Below are positions 63,709 through 64,000 of a stretch of DNA of 64,000 nt, one piece after another. The position numbers were made by a program, and so were the translations under genes. The stretch covers positions 1 to 64,000 of the forward strand of contig JAQSWS010000013.1 in assembly GCA_029266495.1 (NCBI GenBank). The letters run 5' to 3'. How positions within the stretch are numbered: position 1 is the first letter of the stretch; each line of letters opens with the position of its first letter. The notes below the pieces were generated by a model, which was not told the DNA's origin, made no database searches, and saw only the letters and a program-made list of their open reading frames with translations. The stretch is from Rariglobus sp. Its GTDB lineage: Bacteria; Verrucomicrobiota; Verrucomicrobiia; Opitutales; Opitutaceae.

Positions 63709-64000
63709 GCCCGGCCAATCCTTCCCCACGCGTGCGAACCCTGATCGTTGAGGACCAGGGGATGTTTCGTGCGTTTCTCGTCGAGTGGTTCGCGGCGCGT
63801 CCGCAATTCGAAGTGGTCGGTGCGGCGGCGAGCGCGGAGGAAGGCCTGCGGCTCGCGGAGCAGCTGGCGCCGGATCTGTTGCTGGCCGACATGCACCTGC
63901 CCGGCATGGATGGGCTGGGGCTGGTGCGCGCGGTGCGGCAGACGCGTCCGGAAATCAATTCGCTCATCCTGACCTCCCTCACCGATCCGCTCGCCGTGAC
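63705..64000 (+). CDS. Response regulator, 3'-truncated by the window
   Basis: The ATG at 63705 overlaps the kinase stop codon (ATGA). The visible 98 residues are a receiver domain: acidic pocket E16-D17 in TLIVEDQGMFRAFL, phosphoacceptor D62 in LLLADMHLPGMDGLG and switch Thr near ILTSLTD. The start resembles NarL/FixJ-type regulators, so a C-terminal LuxR-type DNA-binding domain may follow beyond the window. Partner of the 7TMR-DISM kinase. Confidence 0.9.
   Translation, partial: MSPANPSPRVRTLIVEDQGMFRAFLVEWFAARPQFEVVGAAASAEEGLRLAEQLAPDLLLADMHLPGMDGLGLVRAVRQTRPEINSLILTSLTDPLAV

Overview
The window comes from a GC-rich, Gram-negative bacterium, most likely a member of Verrucomicrobiota, probably Opitutaceae. 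This is inferred from gene content, not from a marker gene. Three proteins carry PEP-CTERM sorting tails (47.4, 54.8 and 56.6 kb). There is an adhesin of autotransporter-associated strand repeats, a sigma factor fused translationally to a Ser/Thr kinase, two DUF5069 proteins and several intergenic hairpin repeats. No rRNA, tRNA, CRISPR array, transposase or phage gene was seen.

Layout. 0-8 kb: an unknown small gene, a large secreted propeller/IPT protein, a GFA-family protein, an AhpD-like protein and a secreted GH5 glycosidase with golvesin-like C-terminal modules, closed by a strong terminator. 8-11.6 kb: a DUF5069 protein, then a more AT-rich cluster of small genes (VOC protein, Nudix hydrolase, SLBB-like protein, exported proteins, lipoprotein). 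11.6-20.6 kb: a metallo-beta-lactamase-fold hydrolase divergent from a TetR regulator, an orphan minus-strand terminator that may end a small RNA, a peptidase, an NmrA-like SDR overlapping an ECF41 sigma factor, an AbrB/Doc toxin-antitoxin pair, two classical SDRs and a second DUF5069. 20.6-27.5 kb: a complete RND tripartite pump (MFP, RND, OMF) behind a TetR gene. 27.5-32.3 kb: HtrA-like protease, DJ-1/PfpI protein, topoisomerase III and a VOC protein. 32.6-44.4 kb: a giant hybrid histidine kinase with a THI5-like sensor, a secreted protein of unknown function, an MFS transporter, a dihydroorotate-dehydrogenase-like/membrane fusion and a GNAT. 44.5-56.5 kb: Ser/Thr kinase plus ECF sigma, PEP-CTERM proteins, a hybrid kinase with two transmitters, a DUF2330-like membrane protein, unknown small genes and an esterase. 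56.6-64 kb: a frameshifted PEP-CTERM repeat adhesin divergent from a 7TMR-DISM histidine kinase/response regulator pair that runs off the window.

How the genes work together. The clearest regulatory signal is a pair of near-identical promoters (TGTCACA, 16 bp, CGTC, then ATG after 10-11 bp). One precedes the SDR-ECF41 operon and the other precedes the AhpD-like gene 11 kb away, so the sigma factor in this window probably controls a two-locus oxidoreductase regulon. The efflux operon carries its own TetR operator pair. In addition, a perfect 25-bp palindrome occurs twice, once before the RND gene and once before the FabG-like SDR, which suggests a second regulator, not encoded here, that ties pump and reductase together.
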